Origin: Pseudomonadota bacterium
GTDB taxonomy: Bacteria > Pseudomonadota > Gammaproteobacteria > Burkholderiales > Ferrovaceae
Direction of reading: 5' to 3'
DNA: 5,535 bases
NCBI GenBank assembly: GCA_021805725.1
Contig: JAJZEH010000038.1
Span: 1 to 5,535, forward strand
A model generated the notes under the pieces. That model was not told the DNA's origin. It was given only the letters and a program-made list of their open reading frames with translations, and searched no databases. A program made the translations under genes and the position numbers. How positions within the stretch are numbered: position 1 is the first letter of the stretch; each line of letters begins with the position of its first letter. Below, one piece after another: positions 1 to 5,535 of this stretch.

Positions 1-88
1 ATCTGCGCCACATGGCGTTATCCATGATGGTGATCAATACCGCCAACCCCCAAATCGAGATCAATTCCACCCATGCCATCGTTCCCAT
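1..88 (-). CDS. Small putative membrane protein, N-terminal part only (cut by left window edge)
   Basis: Not recognised as a known family. The frame opens at ATG (88-86) and stays open for 29 codons to the window edge. It begins MGTMAWVELISIWGLAVLIT and continues with IMDNAMWRR. Residues about 5-22 are strongly hydrophobic (WVELISIWGLAVLITIM) and are followed by a basic WRR, which fits a single membrane segment or signal anchor with a positive flank. The start is supported by an AAGGAG Shine-Dalgarno at 96-101, 7 nt upstream, and there is no other in-frame ATG before the upstream stop at 179-181. The hydrophobic N-terminus and good ribosome site argue for a real gene. Its function and full length cannot be seen here. 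Confidence 0.6.
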   Translation of the reverse strand, partial: MGTMAWVELISIWGLAVLITIMDNAMWRR

Positions 89-95
89 AGAAATT

Positions 96-101
96 CTCCT
101 T
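96..101 (-). promoter_or_regulatory. Ribosome binding site of the left-edge small gene
   Basis: AAGGAG on the minus strand lies 7 nt before the ATG at 88. It is the best Shine-Dalgarno match in the window and fixes the start of the truncated gene. Confidence 0.7.
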
Positions 102-282
102 GATGAAGAGTGATTATGGCTACGCCGGTCACGATATTTATGTTCATCTTGGCTTGATTTCTGGTGTTCATACAGGCCTTACGGCGAAGCCGTCCCCCCC
201 CGGCCACGATTCAGGATTGCCGTCCGTGACTTCGAGGTGGTAGAAATATAATCCTTTTTCAGGCCAACGCCAAACGCGCTGA

Positions 283-477
283 TCAGGCCAGGATATTGAT
301 GTTGGAACCCACGGATTGGCCTGGCTGGGTCTGCTGGGTCTGCTGGGTCTGTTGGTTTTGCTGATCCTGTTGGGCCTGACGTGCCTGCTGCCGGGCCTGT
401 TGCAGGGCCTGTTGCGCATGCTGGTCTTGCTGCATTTGCAGCGCACTGCTCACGGTACTGATGGCACTCGTCGGCAT
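283..477 (-). CDS. Small Gln-rich hypothetical protein with 9-bp tandem repeat
   Basis: This is a 64-residue protein that I do not assign to a named family. It starts MPTSAISTVSSALQMQQ. Residues about 14-53 are dominated by Gln and Ala with scattered Arg and Asp (AQQALQQARQQARQAQQ), likely helical or coiled-coil, and then pass into QTQQTQQTQ encoded by a 9-bp DNA repeat. The last residues, GSNINILA, resemble the GxxINxxA tail of some small proteobacterial proteins that I recall only loosely. There is no signal peptide and no Cys. The start is favoured by AGGGGG at 482-487, 4 nt before the ATG. It lies 94 nt downstream of the GGDEF-EAL gene on the same strand, so co-transcription is possible. 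Two other minus frames overlap it but have Arg/Pro-rich or Pro-repeat compositions typical of shadows. The low-complexity sequence leaves some doubt that it is translated. Confidence 0.5.
   Translation of the reverse strand: MPTSAISTVSSALQMQQDQHAQQALQQARQQARQAQQDQQNQQTQQTQQTQPGQSVGSNINILA
322..357. repeat. 9-bp tandem repeat (CTGCTGGGT on plus strand)
   Basis: There are about four adjoining 9-mers: tggctgggt (322-330), ctgctgggt (331-339), ctgctgggt (340-348) and the diverged ctgttggtt (349-357). On the minus strand each unit encodes a QTQ-type triplet in the Gln-rich protein. Since the unit is three codons, gain or loss of copies would keep the reading frame. Confidence 0.85.
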
Positions 478-481
478 AATG

Positions 482-487
482 CCCCCT
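482..487 (-). promoter_or_regulatory. Ribosome binding site of the Gln-rich small gene
   Basis: AGGGGG on the minus strand lies 4 nt before the ATG at 477. It closely resembles the AAGGGGG site of the cytochrome c gene at 4205-4211, which supports this start over those of the overlapping frames. Confidence 0.5.
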
Positions 488-571
488 GTATGGACACAAT
501 CATCACGCTAGCATCGTACTGCGATCCGGCCCTGGCGTAAAGCAGAGGCCAGAAACATGAAATCTGTCTGG

Positions 572-3376
572 TCAGGATACCGGTTTTGAGTGCTTCAGCA
601 GTGCTTCAAACTGCTCGATCGGCAAGGGTTTGCCGAATAGATATCCCTGATAATGCTTGCATCCCGCACTGAATAAAAACTGTCGTTGTGCTTCTGTTTC
701 CACCCCTTCTGCGATGACTTCCAGGTTAAGACTCTGCGCCATGGCAATGATGGTGCACACGATGGCCTTGTCACTACTGTCCTCGGTGATATCACGAACA
801 AAAGACTGATCGATCTTGAGCTGGCTCAATGGCAAGCGCTTGAGATACTGCAACGAGGAATAGCCCGTCCCAAAGTCATCCAGCGACAGGCGCACGCCGG
901 TATGCTTCAGGGCATTCATTGTGATGATCGTGTCTTCGATATTATCCAGCAGCGTGCTTTCCGTCAGCTCAAACTTGAGCCGGTGGGGATTGATGCCATG
1001 ATTTTTGACACAGGCCTGCACCTGCCGGGAAAAACCTTCCTGATGAAATTGTCTGGCGCTGATATTGGCGGAAAGCACAAAATCCCGGGTGTTTTCCTGA
1101 GACTGCCATAATCGTAGCTGGCGACAGGCGGCTTCCAGCACCCACTCTCCGATGGCCAGTATCAGGCCGGACTCTTCCGCCATGGGTATGAACTGTTCTG
1201 GCGCGATAATGCCCATCACGGGATGAACCCAGCGAATCAAGGCTTCAGCACCTGTGGGATTGCCCAAGGCATCAGTCTGGATCTGGTAAAACAATCGGAA
1301 TTGCTGATTCCCGATCGCCTGGCGTAATTCTTCTTCAAGAGCAGCCTTGGCAGTCACGCTTTCCTGCATCTGCGGATCAAAGAAACGCATGGTGTTTCGC
1401 CCCGCCTTCTTGGCCTGGTACATGGCAATATCGGCCTGTTTCAGCAAATCCTCGATCCCCTGCTCATGGCCCCTGAACAAGGTTGCGCCAAGACTGCAGC
1501 TGCCATGGTAATCCAGGGTGGGCAATGGGTATGTCTGGGAAAGACAGGCAAGGATTTTTCCACCAACAGCCTCGGTCTGCGTAGCAGCCTCTATATCCGC
1601 TTCACTCAAATCCTCCAGCATCACCACAAACTCGTCTCCACCGATGCGCGCCACGGAATCGCCTTCGCGTACACAGGCGATCAGGCGCTCGGCCACCTGT
1701 TGCAGCAACACATCGCCCACGCCATGGCCCAGCGTGTCATTGAGCGTTTTGAAATTATCCAGGTCGATGAACAGTAACGCCCCCTGTCGACCGTTGCGGG
1801 CGCTGGAGGCCATGGCCTGCTTGAGCCTGTCCGTGAGAAGCCGACGATTTGGCAAACGCGTGAGATGATCATAAAACGCCAGATTCCTGATTTCTTCTTC
1901 AGAGCTCTTGCGTAAGGTAATGTCCGTCAGCGTGGCCACATAATTTGTGACGGTGCCCCTCACATTCTTCACTGCAGTAATGGTGAGGTACTCCGGATAG
2001 ATTTCGCCATTTTTCCGACGATTCCAGATTTCTCCTCTCCAGGAGTCAGTTTCGATAATGCTCTTCCACATGGCCTGGTAAAAGCTGGCATCCTGTCGGC
2101 CTGAGCTCAACAGGCGCGGATTTCTGCCAATGACTTCTTCACTGGTATATCCCGTGATTTCCATGAAAGCCCGATTGACTCTCAAAATTGTGCCTGTTGC
2201 GTCCGTGATCAACATGCCTTCCTGGGATTCAAAGGCCGTCGCAGCGATTTGAACTTCGGCTTCCGATTTTTTTCGCTCCGTGATGTCGCGTGAAGAACAA
2301 AACAGGATGGGGTTACCCTCCAGCGCCAGGGGGAAAACGCTGATCTCGACATCAAAGATAGTGCCATCCTTGCGGCGGTGCCTCGTCTCGAACTGGGAAC
2401 GGCCTTTCTGCAAGCCCCGCGCCCTGACGAGATCGGGCAACTCCACGTCGCTCCATTGGGCATCCCATCGCGAGACATTCATGCCGATCATCTCTTCACG
2501 ACTATAGCCCAGCATGGCACAAAATGAATCGCTGACTTCGATGATATTGCCATTCTCGTCCACGATGTGAATGCCGTCGCTGGCATTGTGCAGCAGGAGC
2601 GCGTTTTTTTCGGATTCGCGGTTCAGGATCTGCGACGTGCGTTTGCGTTCGGTAATGTCCAGGGCGTTTCCGATGAACAACTTGATCTGGCCATGATCAT
2701 CCCGCAATGCAGATACGGACGTTTCTGCCCAGAACAGAGTGCCATCTTTTTTGAGATACCGTTTTTCGAAACGCAAATGCTGGACCTGGCCGCTGGATAG
2801 CATCTCGTAATGCCGTCTTGATGCCACCCGGTCATCCGGATGGGTGAGGTCGGCTACGGTACATTCCAGCAATTCTTCTGCATCGTAGCCGAATAGATGC
2901 ATTGCCACATGATTGGCCTGGACGATACGCCCGTGAGAGGGTTCGATGGAAACCATGGCGGTAGGAGAATTTTCAAACAGGACGCGCTCCTGCACTGCGG
3001 CTTCGTTCTGGTTTTTTGCCTTGACGGCGTGTTCCCGGGTTCGCCTTGTCGTTTCTGCCACGCCTGAAACGACAAGGCCGCTCAAGCAGAAAACACTCAG
3101 GCCAAACCAGTGGGTGAAAAGCCCGTCTCCGGGAATCTTTGCGCCAAATGGCCAGAACAGAGGCACTGCAATGCAAGACAGGGCCGTTGCCAGAACACCC
3201 GCATAGATCCCGCCAAAGATGGCTGCAATCATGACGGCGGGGTAAAACGTCAACCACTCCAGATCTGCCCCAAGGGACTGCAACGGCCATTCTCGCAGGC
3301 CGATACCCAACCCCACGAGCAAAGCGACGATGCCGTAGCCCATCCAGGTGTGACGGGACAAGAACTGCAATTTCAT
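572..3376 (-). CDS. Membrane-bound PAS sensor, diguanylate cyclase/phosphodiesterase (GGDEF-EAL)
   Basis: A 934-residue inner-membrane c-di-GMP turnover protein. Residues about 12-106 hold three to four hydrophobic segments (near 12-27, 45-75 and 90-106) resembling the DUF4118/KdpD-type sensor region. A linker (107-130) leads to three PAS domains, about 131-245, 255-370 and 375-492. The first two end in DITERK and the third in DITLRK, the usual PAC ends. The GGDEF domain (about 493-665) has DHLTRLPNR, the metal-binding segment FIDLDNFK (D538), an intact GGDEF (579-583) and an RxxD inhibitory site (R570-D573) at the standard 5-residue spacing. The EAL domain (about 676-930) keeps EAL (711-713), N771, E803, DDFGTG (833-838), K854, E890 and Q910, all expected for an active phosphodiesterase. 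By family knowledge it could make c-di-GMP from GTP and cleave it to pGpG; which activity dominates cannot be read from sequence. The PAS ligand is unknown. The ATG at 3376 has a weak GGGGG site at 3384-3388 and no better in-frame start upstream. Confidence 0.96.
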   Translation of the reverse strand: MKLQFLSRHTWMGYGIVALLVGLGIGLREWPLQSLGADLEWLTFYPAVMIAAIFGGIYAGVLATALSCIAVPLFWPFGAKIPGDGLFTHWFGLSVFCLSGLVVSGVAETTRRTREHAVKAKNQNEAAVQERVLFENSPTAMVSIEPSHGRIVQANHVAMHLFGYDAEELLECTVADLTHPDDRVASRRHYEMLSSGQVQHLRFEKRYLKKDGTLFWAETSVSALRDDHGQIKLFIGNALDITERKRTSQILNRESEKNALLLHNASDGIHIVDENGNIIEVSDSFCAMLGYSREEMIGMNVSRWDAQWSDVELPDLVRARGLQKGRSQFETRHRRKDGTIFDVEISVFPLALEGNPILFCSSRDITERKKSEAEVQIAATAFESQEGMLITDATGTILRVNRAFMEITGYTSEEVIGRNPRLLSSGRQDASFYQAMWKSIIETDSWRGEIWNRRKNGEIYPEYLTITAVKNVRGTVTNYVATLTDITLRKSSEEEIRNLAFYDHLTRLPNRRLLTDRLKQAMASSARNGRQGALLFIDLDNFKTLNDTLGHGVGDVLLQQVAERLIACVREGDSVARIGGDEFVVMLEDLSEADIEAATQTEAVGGKILACLSQTYPLPTLDYHGSCSLGATLFRGHEQGIEDLLKQADIAMYQAKKAGRNTMRFFDPQMQESVTAKAALEEELRQAIGNQQFRLFYQIQTDALGNPTGAEALIRWVHPVMGIIAPEQFIPMAEESGLILAIGEWVLEAACRQLRLWQSQENTRDFVLSANISARQFHQEGFSRQVQACVKNHGINPHRLKFELTESTLLDNIEDTIITMNALKHTGVRLSLDDFGTGYSSLQYLKRLPLSQLKIDQSFVRDITEDSSDKAIVCTIIAMAQSLNLEVIAEGVETEAQRQFLFSAGCKHYQGYLFGKPLPIEQFEALLKHSKPVS

Positions 3377-3602
3377 TCCATAGCCCCCAGCGCTTGAGCG
3401 CCCTTGATGTCGTGGCGCAGCAATGATCAGGATTTGTAAGGCTTGTACGCTTAATAATGCATTTTATTCTCATTCCATCTTGTTCGTCAGCCGCAATCAA
3501 ACCCCTCGCAGTCCTGTTTGTTTATAAGCATCCAACTGATTTTTAAGAAATTTTGTATGTCTGCCCGGTTGGGATGCTGACATCAATGCTGAAGCCCCCT
3601 GA
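3377..3602. other. Intergenic region between the GGDEF-EAL gene and the cytochrome remnant
   Basis: About 226 bp without an intact gene, AT-rich around 3440-3570. It holds the candidate minus-strand promoter at 3461-3490. Its right end (about 3560-3602) may be further decayed cytochrome coding sequence: in another plus frame it reads MLKPPD just before the recognisable fragment, like the LLKAP-type segment that follows a haem motif in DmsE/MtrA proteins. Any plus-strand promoter of the former cytochrome gene would also lie here, but I cannot place one with confidence. Confidence 0.4.
3461..3490 (-). promoter_or_regulatory. Candidate sigma-70 promoter for the GGDEF-EAL gene
   Basis: On the minus strand, CTGACG (3490-3485) lies 18 nt before TAAAAT (3466-3461). 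These match four and five of six consensus bases. This would give a leader of about 80 nt. The call rests on matching by eye only, in an AT-richer stretch. Confidence 0.3.
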
Positions 3603-3830
3603 TTGAACACATCACCTCGGGAGAAAAGGCCAAGAAACCAGATGGATTGCAACGATTGCCACACTCCGCATGGATCGAACATCTCGCCGCCATTTAAATC
3701 ACGGGCTCCGTTCATGCGTGACGAATGTCATGACGCCCGCCACAACAGCCAGGCACCCTATGGCACCGCTGCCTCGGGCATCCAGTCTGGCGTAAGAGAG
3801 CATTTGCCTGAAGTGAATAGCGCCACCTGA
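3603..3830 (+). pseudogene. Remnant of a DmsE/MtrA-type multihaem c-type cytochrome
   Basis: The frame, about 75 codons from a TTG after an in-frame stop at 3600-3602 to TGA at 3828-3830, reads like the late part of a DmsE-family decahaem cytochrome. It has EKRPRNQ where intact proteins have EKRGPFLWEH, then CNDCHTPHGSNISP (one intact CxxCH haem site), FKSRAPF, and ECHDARHNSQAPYGTAASGI. In the family the second motif is CQECHD. Here it is RDECHD, so the first haem Cys is lost, as a TGT-to-CGT change would cause. The last family haem motif (SCLNCH-type) is missing and the end is unrelated sequence running into the terminator. There is no signal peptide or start signal, and about 75 codons compare with roughly 300 in the intact family. 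Upstream MLKPPD in another frame suggests a frameshift near 3600. Intact relatives carry electrons through the periplasm to outer-membrane porin-cytochrome complexes or reductases. The family call rests on motif recognition and is fairly strong; loss of function is inferred. Confidence 0.72.
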
Positions 3831-3848
3831 AACGTGGCGCTATTTTTT
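3816..3848 (+). terminator. Rho-independent terminator (plus strand, possibly bidirectional)
   Basis: A perfect 11-bp stem, AATAGCGCCAC (3816-3826) with GTGGCGCTATT (3834-3844), has a 7-nt loop and runs into TTTTTT (3843-3848) on the plus strand. It therefore terminates rightward transcription and most likely served the decayed cytochrome gene, whose apparent stop TGA lies in the loop. The cytochrome c gene at 3871-4200 converges on it. On the minus strand the stem is followed only by CACTTCAGG, so termination in that direction would be weaker. Confidence 0.88.
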
Positions 3849-3870
3849 GGAGGCTTCCAGTTGAAGTCTT

Positions 3871-4200
3871 TTAGTAAGCGCCCCCTGCACTCTCTCCTGG
3901 TTTTTCTTCCTCAGGATAGTGGTAATAGAGCGTATTGAGATATTGAGCCACTATGGTGATGTCTTCACTGCTCCACCCCAGATTTGTGAATTTCTGCCAG
4001 TGCCGTACTTCTGCCTGAAGGGTGGGCCAGTTCCTGGCCAGCTTTTTGTCACGCCAATGGATCTGGGTGTTATGGCACGCGATGCAATACGTAGAGTACA
4101 GCATCTCACCACGCGAAACGCTTTGCACGGGCTCGGCCTGGCTCTCGGCCATTGCAACGAGCAGGATCCACAGTAATACGAATCTTGATCTACGCGGCAT
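3871..4200 (-). CDS. Small periplasmic mono-haem cytochrome c
   Basis: A 109-residue exported cytochrome. Residues 1-22 form a signal peptide: basic RRSR, a hydrophobic core FVLLWILLVAMA, and probable cleavage after ESQA. The haem c motif CIACH is at 39-43 (attachment Cys39 and Cys42, axial His43) in the context RGEMLYSTYCIACHNTQ. The helix near the C-terminus, SSEDITIVAQYLNTLYYHYP, matches the closing helix of class I-like cytochromes. No Met follows the CxxCH, so the usual distal Met ligand is absent; His48, His67 and His94 are the later histidines. The start at 4200 is chosen over an ATG nine codons upstream because AAGGGGG precedes it by 4 nt and the signal peptide then begins properly. 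It probably shuttles electrons in the periplasm, but its partner is unknown. It lies about 180 nt downstream of leuA, with only the oxidase remnant between, so readthrough from leuA is possible. It converges on the multihaem cytochrome remnant. Confidence 0.9.
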   Translation of the reverse strand: MPRRSRFVLLWILLVAMAESQAEPVQSVSRGEMLYSTYCIACHNTQIHWRDKKLARNWPTLQAEVRHWQKFTNLGWSSEDITIVAQYLNTLYYHYPEEEKPGESAGGAY

Positions 4201-4204
4201 GATG

Positions 4205-4211
4205 CCCCCTT
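4205..4211 (-). promoter_or_regulatory. Ribosome binding site deciding the cytochrome c start
   Basis: AAGGGGG on the minus strand lies 4 nt before the ATG at 4200. It selects this start over the upstream in-frame ATG at 4227, which would put nine mainly polar, acidic residues in front of the signal peptide. Confidence 0.65.
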
Positions 4212-4242
4212 CTGCGTGGTCATCCAAACAGTCTACACCCCG

Positions 4243-4399
4243 CTAAATGTTTGTGGGGATGCCATCAATCCGAAGCGGATCCATCCCTTTGGGGAAAGTT
4301 GACACGACTGTCCGTTGTTGCGGTTCCCACAAAGAAAATTTTCTGCTGGGCGATGAATTCCCGATGACGCTGCGACAACGCATCAAACCGCCTGCCCAT
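4243..4399 (-). pseudogene. Truncated, frameshifted remnant of a pyridoxamine 5'-phosphate oxidase-family gene
   Basis: From ATG 4399-4397 the frame reads [20 protein letters not shown], then IFFVGTATTDSRVN, which is the typical N-terminus of small FMN-binding PNPOx-like proteins. Intact members then continue NLSPKGMDSLRV. Here the same DNA gives SPKG in a second frame (from 4295) and MDPLRIDGI in a third frame (from about 4285), until TAG at 4243-4245. Restoring one base after Asn34 (near 4297) and one near 4286 rebuilds a continuous match, so two single-base losses are inferred. In the original frame translation ends after 44 codons at a TGA. About 50 codons remain of a protein family of roughly 180-200 residues. 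The ATG overlaps the leuA 3' end by 17 nt, suggesting former translational coupling. The family call comes from motif recognition, and many members have no proven substrate. Confidence 0.75.
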
Positions 4400-5535
4400 G
4401 GCATGCCTCCAATCGGTTAAAGCCGCTCACCAGCGCCTTGATGGATGCCGTCACGATATTGGTGTCCAGGCCCACACCAAAGCACTCGATGCTGCTTCCC
4501 GGACGTGTCACTTCCATGAAGGCGCAAGCCTGGGCATCGCCTCCCTCTCCGCTCCTGCCCACGGAACGCTCTTCATAGCTGCGAACCTGAAACTCCATAT
4601 CCAGGGCACGCAGTGCATGCACGGCAGCATCAATCGGGCCATTACCTTCGCCGGCCAAAAGATGCACCTCCCCTCTGGACTCCACGCGCAGACGGATGCC
4701 CTGGCCACGCCCATGTTCGTAGAGATGGTGTTCCACATAGCGCAGTGGCGTTTTCGGCACAAGATATTTCTGCGAGAATAGTTGCCATATCTGGGCCGCG
4801 CTCATCTCTCCCCCATGAGCGTCCGTGTAGCGCTGTACTTCCCCCGAAAACTCCACCTGCAGGCGGCGCGGCAATACCACGCCATATTCCGTCTCCAGCA
4901 AGTAAGCAATGCCACCCTTTCCGGACTGGCTGTTGACACGGATCACCGAGTCGTAACTGCGCCCCACATCGGCGGGGTCAATGGGCAGGTAGGGCACATT
5001 CCAGGGATCATCGGGCTTCTGCACCGCAAAACCCTTCTTTATGGCATCTTGGTGGGATCCTGAAAACGCCGTAAAGACCAGATCGCCCACATAGGGATGG
5101 CGAGGGTGAATCGGCAGCTGGTTGCAGTGCTCTACGGTGCGTGCCACCGCATTGATGTCCGTGAAATCGAGCCCCGGTGCCACGCCCTGGGTATAGAGGT
5201 TGAGCGCCAGCGTCACGATGTCCACATTACCCGTACGCTCTCCGTTGCCAAACAGGCAACCTTCCACGCGATCCGCTCCGGCCATCATGGCCAGCTCGGC
5301 GGCGGCCACAGCCGTTCCGCGGTCATTGTGCGGATGCACGCTGAGGATGGCGCTGTCGCGCCGCGCCAGATGCCGATGCATCCACTCGATCTGGTCCGCA
5401 TAGATATTGGGGGTGGCGGATTCCACCGTCGCTGGCAAATTCAGAATGACCTTGTCGACCGGTGTGGCCCCCCAGGCAGCCGTGACGGCATCGCAGATCT
5501 CCAGCGCAAAATCCAGCTCGGTGGAAGAAAAGGTC
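4383..5535 (-). CDS. leuA: 2-isopropylmalate synthase, long type (5' end outside window)
   Basis: This enzyme condenses acetyl-CoA with 2-oxoisovalerate to 2-isopropylmalate, the first committed step of leucine synthesis, in the cytosol. The visible 383 codons have no internal stop and enter from the window edge reading [20 protein letters not shown]. The rest of the TIM-barrel catalytic domain follows: [12 protein letters not shown], the metal-binding HxH in SVHPHNDRG (visible residues 67 and 69), and FGNGERTGN (about 95-103). A linker/subdomain (about 170-275) leads to the C-terminal LeuA regulatory domain (about 277-372), with GEGNGPIDA and [16 protein letters not shown], the region that mediates leucine feedback inhibition in the family. 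The pattern fits the longer Mtb-like class of about 550-600 residues, so roughly the first 170-190 residues lie outside the window. The TTG at 5436-5438 is an internal Leu codon, not a start. The stop TGA (4383-4385) overlaps the ATG of the oxidase remnant. Confidence 0.96.
   Translation of the reverse strand, partial: TFSSTELDFALEICDAVTAAWGATPVDKVILNLPATVESATPNIYADQIEWMHRHLARRDSAILSVHPHNDRGTAVAAAELAMMAGADRVEGCLFGNGERTGNVDIVTLALNLYTQGVAPGLDFTDINAVARTVEHCNQLPIHPRHPYVGDLVFTAFSGSHQDAIKKGFAVQKPDDPWNVPYLPIDPADVGRSYDSVIRVNSQSGKGGIAYLLETEYGVVLPRRLQVEFSGEVQRYTDAHGGEMSAAQIWQLFSQKYLVPKTPLRYVEHHLYEHGRGQGIRLRVESRGEVHLLAGEGNGPIDAAVHALRALDMEFQVRSYEERSVGRSGEGGDAQACAFMEVTRPGSSIECFGVGLDTNIVTASIKALVSGFNRLEACHGQAV

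Noticed and set aside
322..357. Tandem repeat considered as CRISPR or iteron array
   Set aside because: The units are 9 bp and directly adjacent without spacers, and they encode a regular Gln/Thr tract inside a frame.
179..499. Alternative minus-strand frame of 106 codons over the Gln-rich gene
   Set aside because: The Pro/Ala/Asp repeat composition (DPADPADPA) is what the 9-bp repeat gives in another frame, and the start lacks a good Shine-Dalgarno.
500..571. CTGGC...GCCAG inverted repeat downstream of the GGDEF-EAL gene as a terminator
   Set aside because: It has only a 5-bp stem with a long loop and no T-tract on either strand.
686..1111. Open frame on the plus strand opposite the EAL domain
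   Set aside because: It lies wholly antisense to the well-supported GGDEF-EAL gene, shows no recognisable domain, and its composition follows from the opposite coding strand.
3384..3401. Inverted repeat GCGCT-TG-AGCGC in the leader of the GGDEF-EAL gene
   Set aside because: The stem is only 5 bp with a 2-nt loop and no following T-run, too tight and short to call a regulatory hairpin.
3497..3715. Minus-strand 72-codon open frame opposite the multihaem remnant
   Set aside because: It has no recognisable motif or good ribosome site, and the plus strand of the same DNA carries clear haem-cytochrome motifs.
3843..3865. GGCTTC...GAAGTC hairpin just after the cytochrome c stop as its own terminator
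   Set aside because: The stem is imperfect and on the minus strand it is followed by an A-run rather than a T-run.
4398..5063. Several plus-strand open frames opposite leuA
   Set aside because: They mirror the strongly conserved leuA coding sequence, overlap one another in different frames and have no family features.

Overview
The window looks like chromosomal DNA of a Gram-negative proteobacterium with moderate GC. A betaproteobacterium of the iron/sulfur-oxidiser or methylotroph type (Nitrosomonadales-like) is my best guess, from the style of the small c-type cytochrome and the DmsE/MtrA-like remnant, but no marker gene fixes the taxon. All intact genes lie on the minus strand. There is no RNA gene, insertion sequence, CRISPR array or phage gene that I can support.

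Layout from right to left, in the direction of minus-strand transcription. (1) 5535-4383: the C-terminal two thirds of a long-type (Mtb-like) 2-isopropylmalate synthase, LeuA, cut by the window edge. (2) 4399-4243: a short, frameshifted remnant of a pyridoxamine 5'-phosphate oxidase-family gene, whose ATG overlaps the leuA stop. (3) 4200-3871: a small secreted mono-haem cytochrome c. (4) 3603-3830, plus strand: a decayed fragment of a DmsE/MtrA-type multihaem cytochrome, followed by an intact-looking plus-strand terminator at 3816-3848. (5) 3376-572: a 934-residue membrane PAS-PAS-PAS-GGDEF-EAL protein with both c-di-GMP catalytic domains apparently intact. (6) 477-283: a small Gln-rich protein with a 9-bp tandem repeat. 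(7) 88-1: the first 29 codons of a small, probably membrane-anchored protein with a strong Shine-Dalgarno, cut by the left edge.

The intact genes do not form one obvious pathway: leucine synthesis, periplasmic electron transfer and c-di-GMP signalling lie side by side. The most notable signal is decay. Two gene remnants flank the small cytochrome c gene, and one of them is itself a multihaem cytochrome, so this may once have been a larger extracytoplasmic electron-transfer locus. I do not see a convincing new multi-gene system here. The findings worth following are the two fossils, the cytochrome without a distal Met ligand, and the repeat-bearing Gln-rich small protein.
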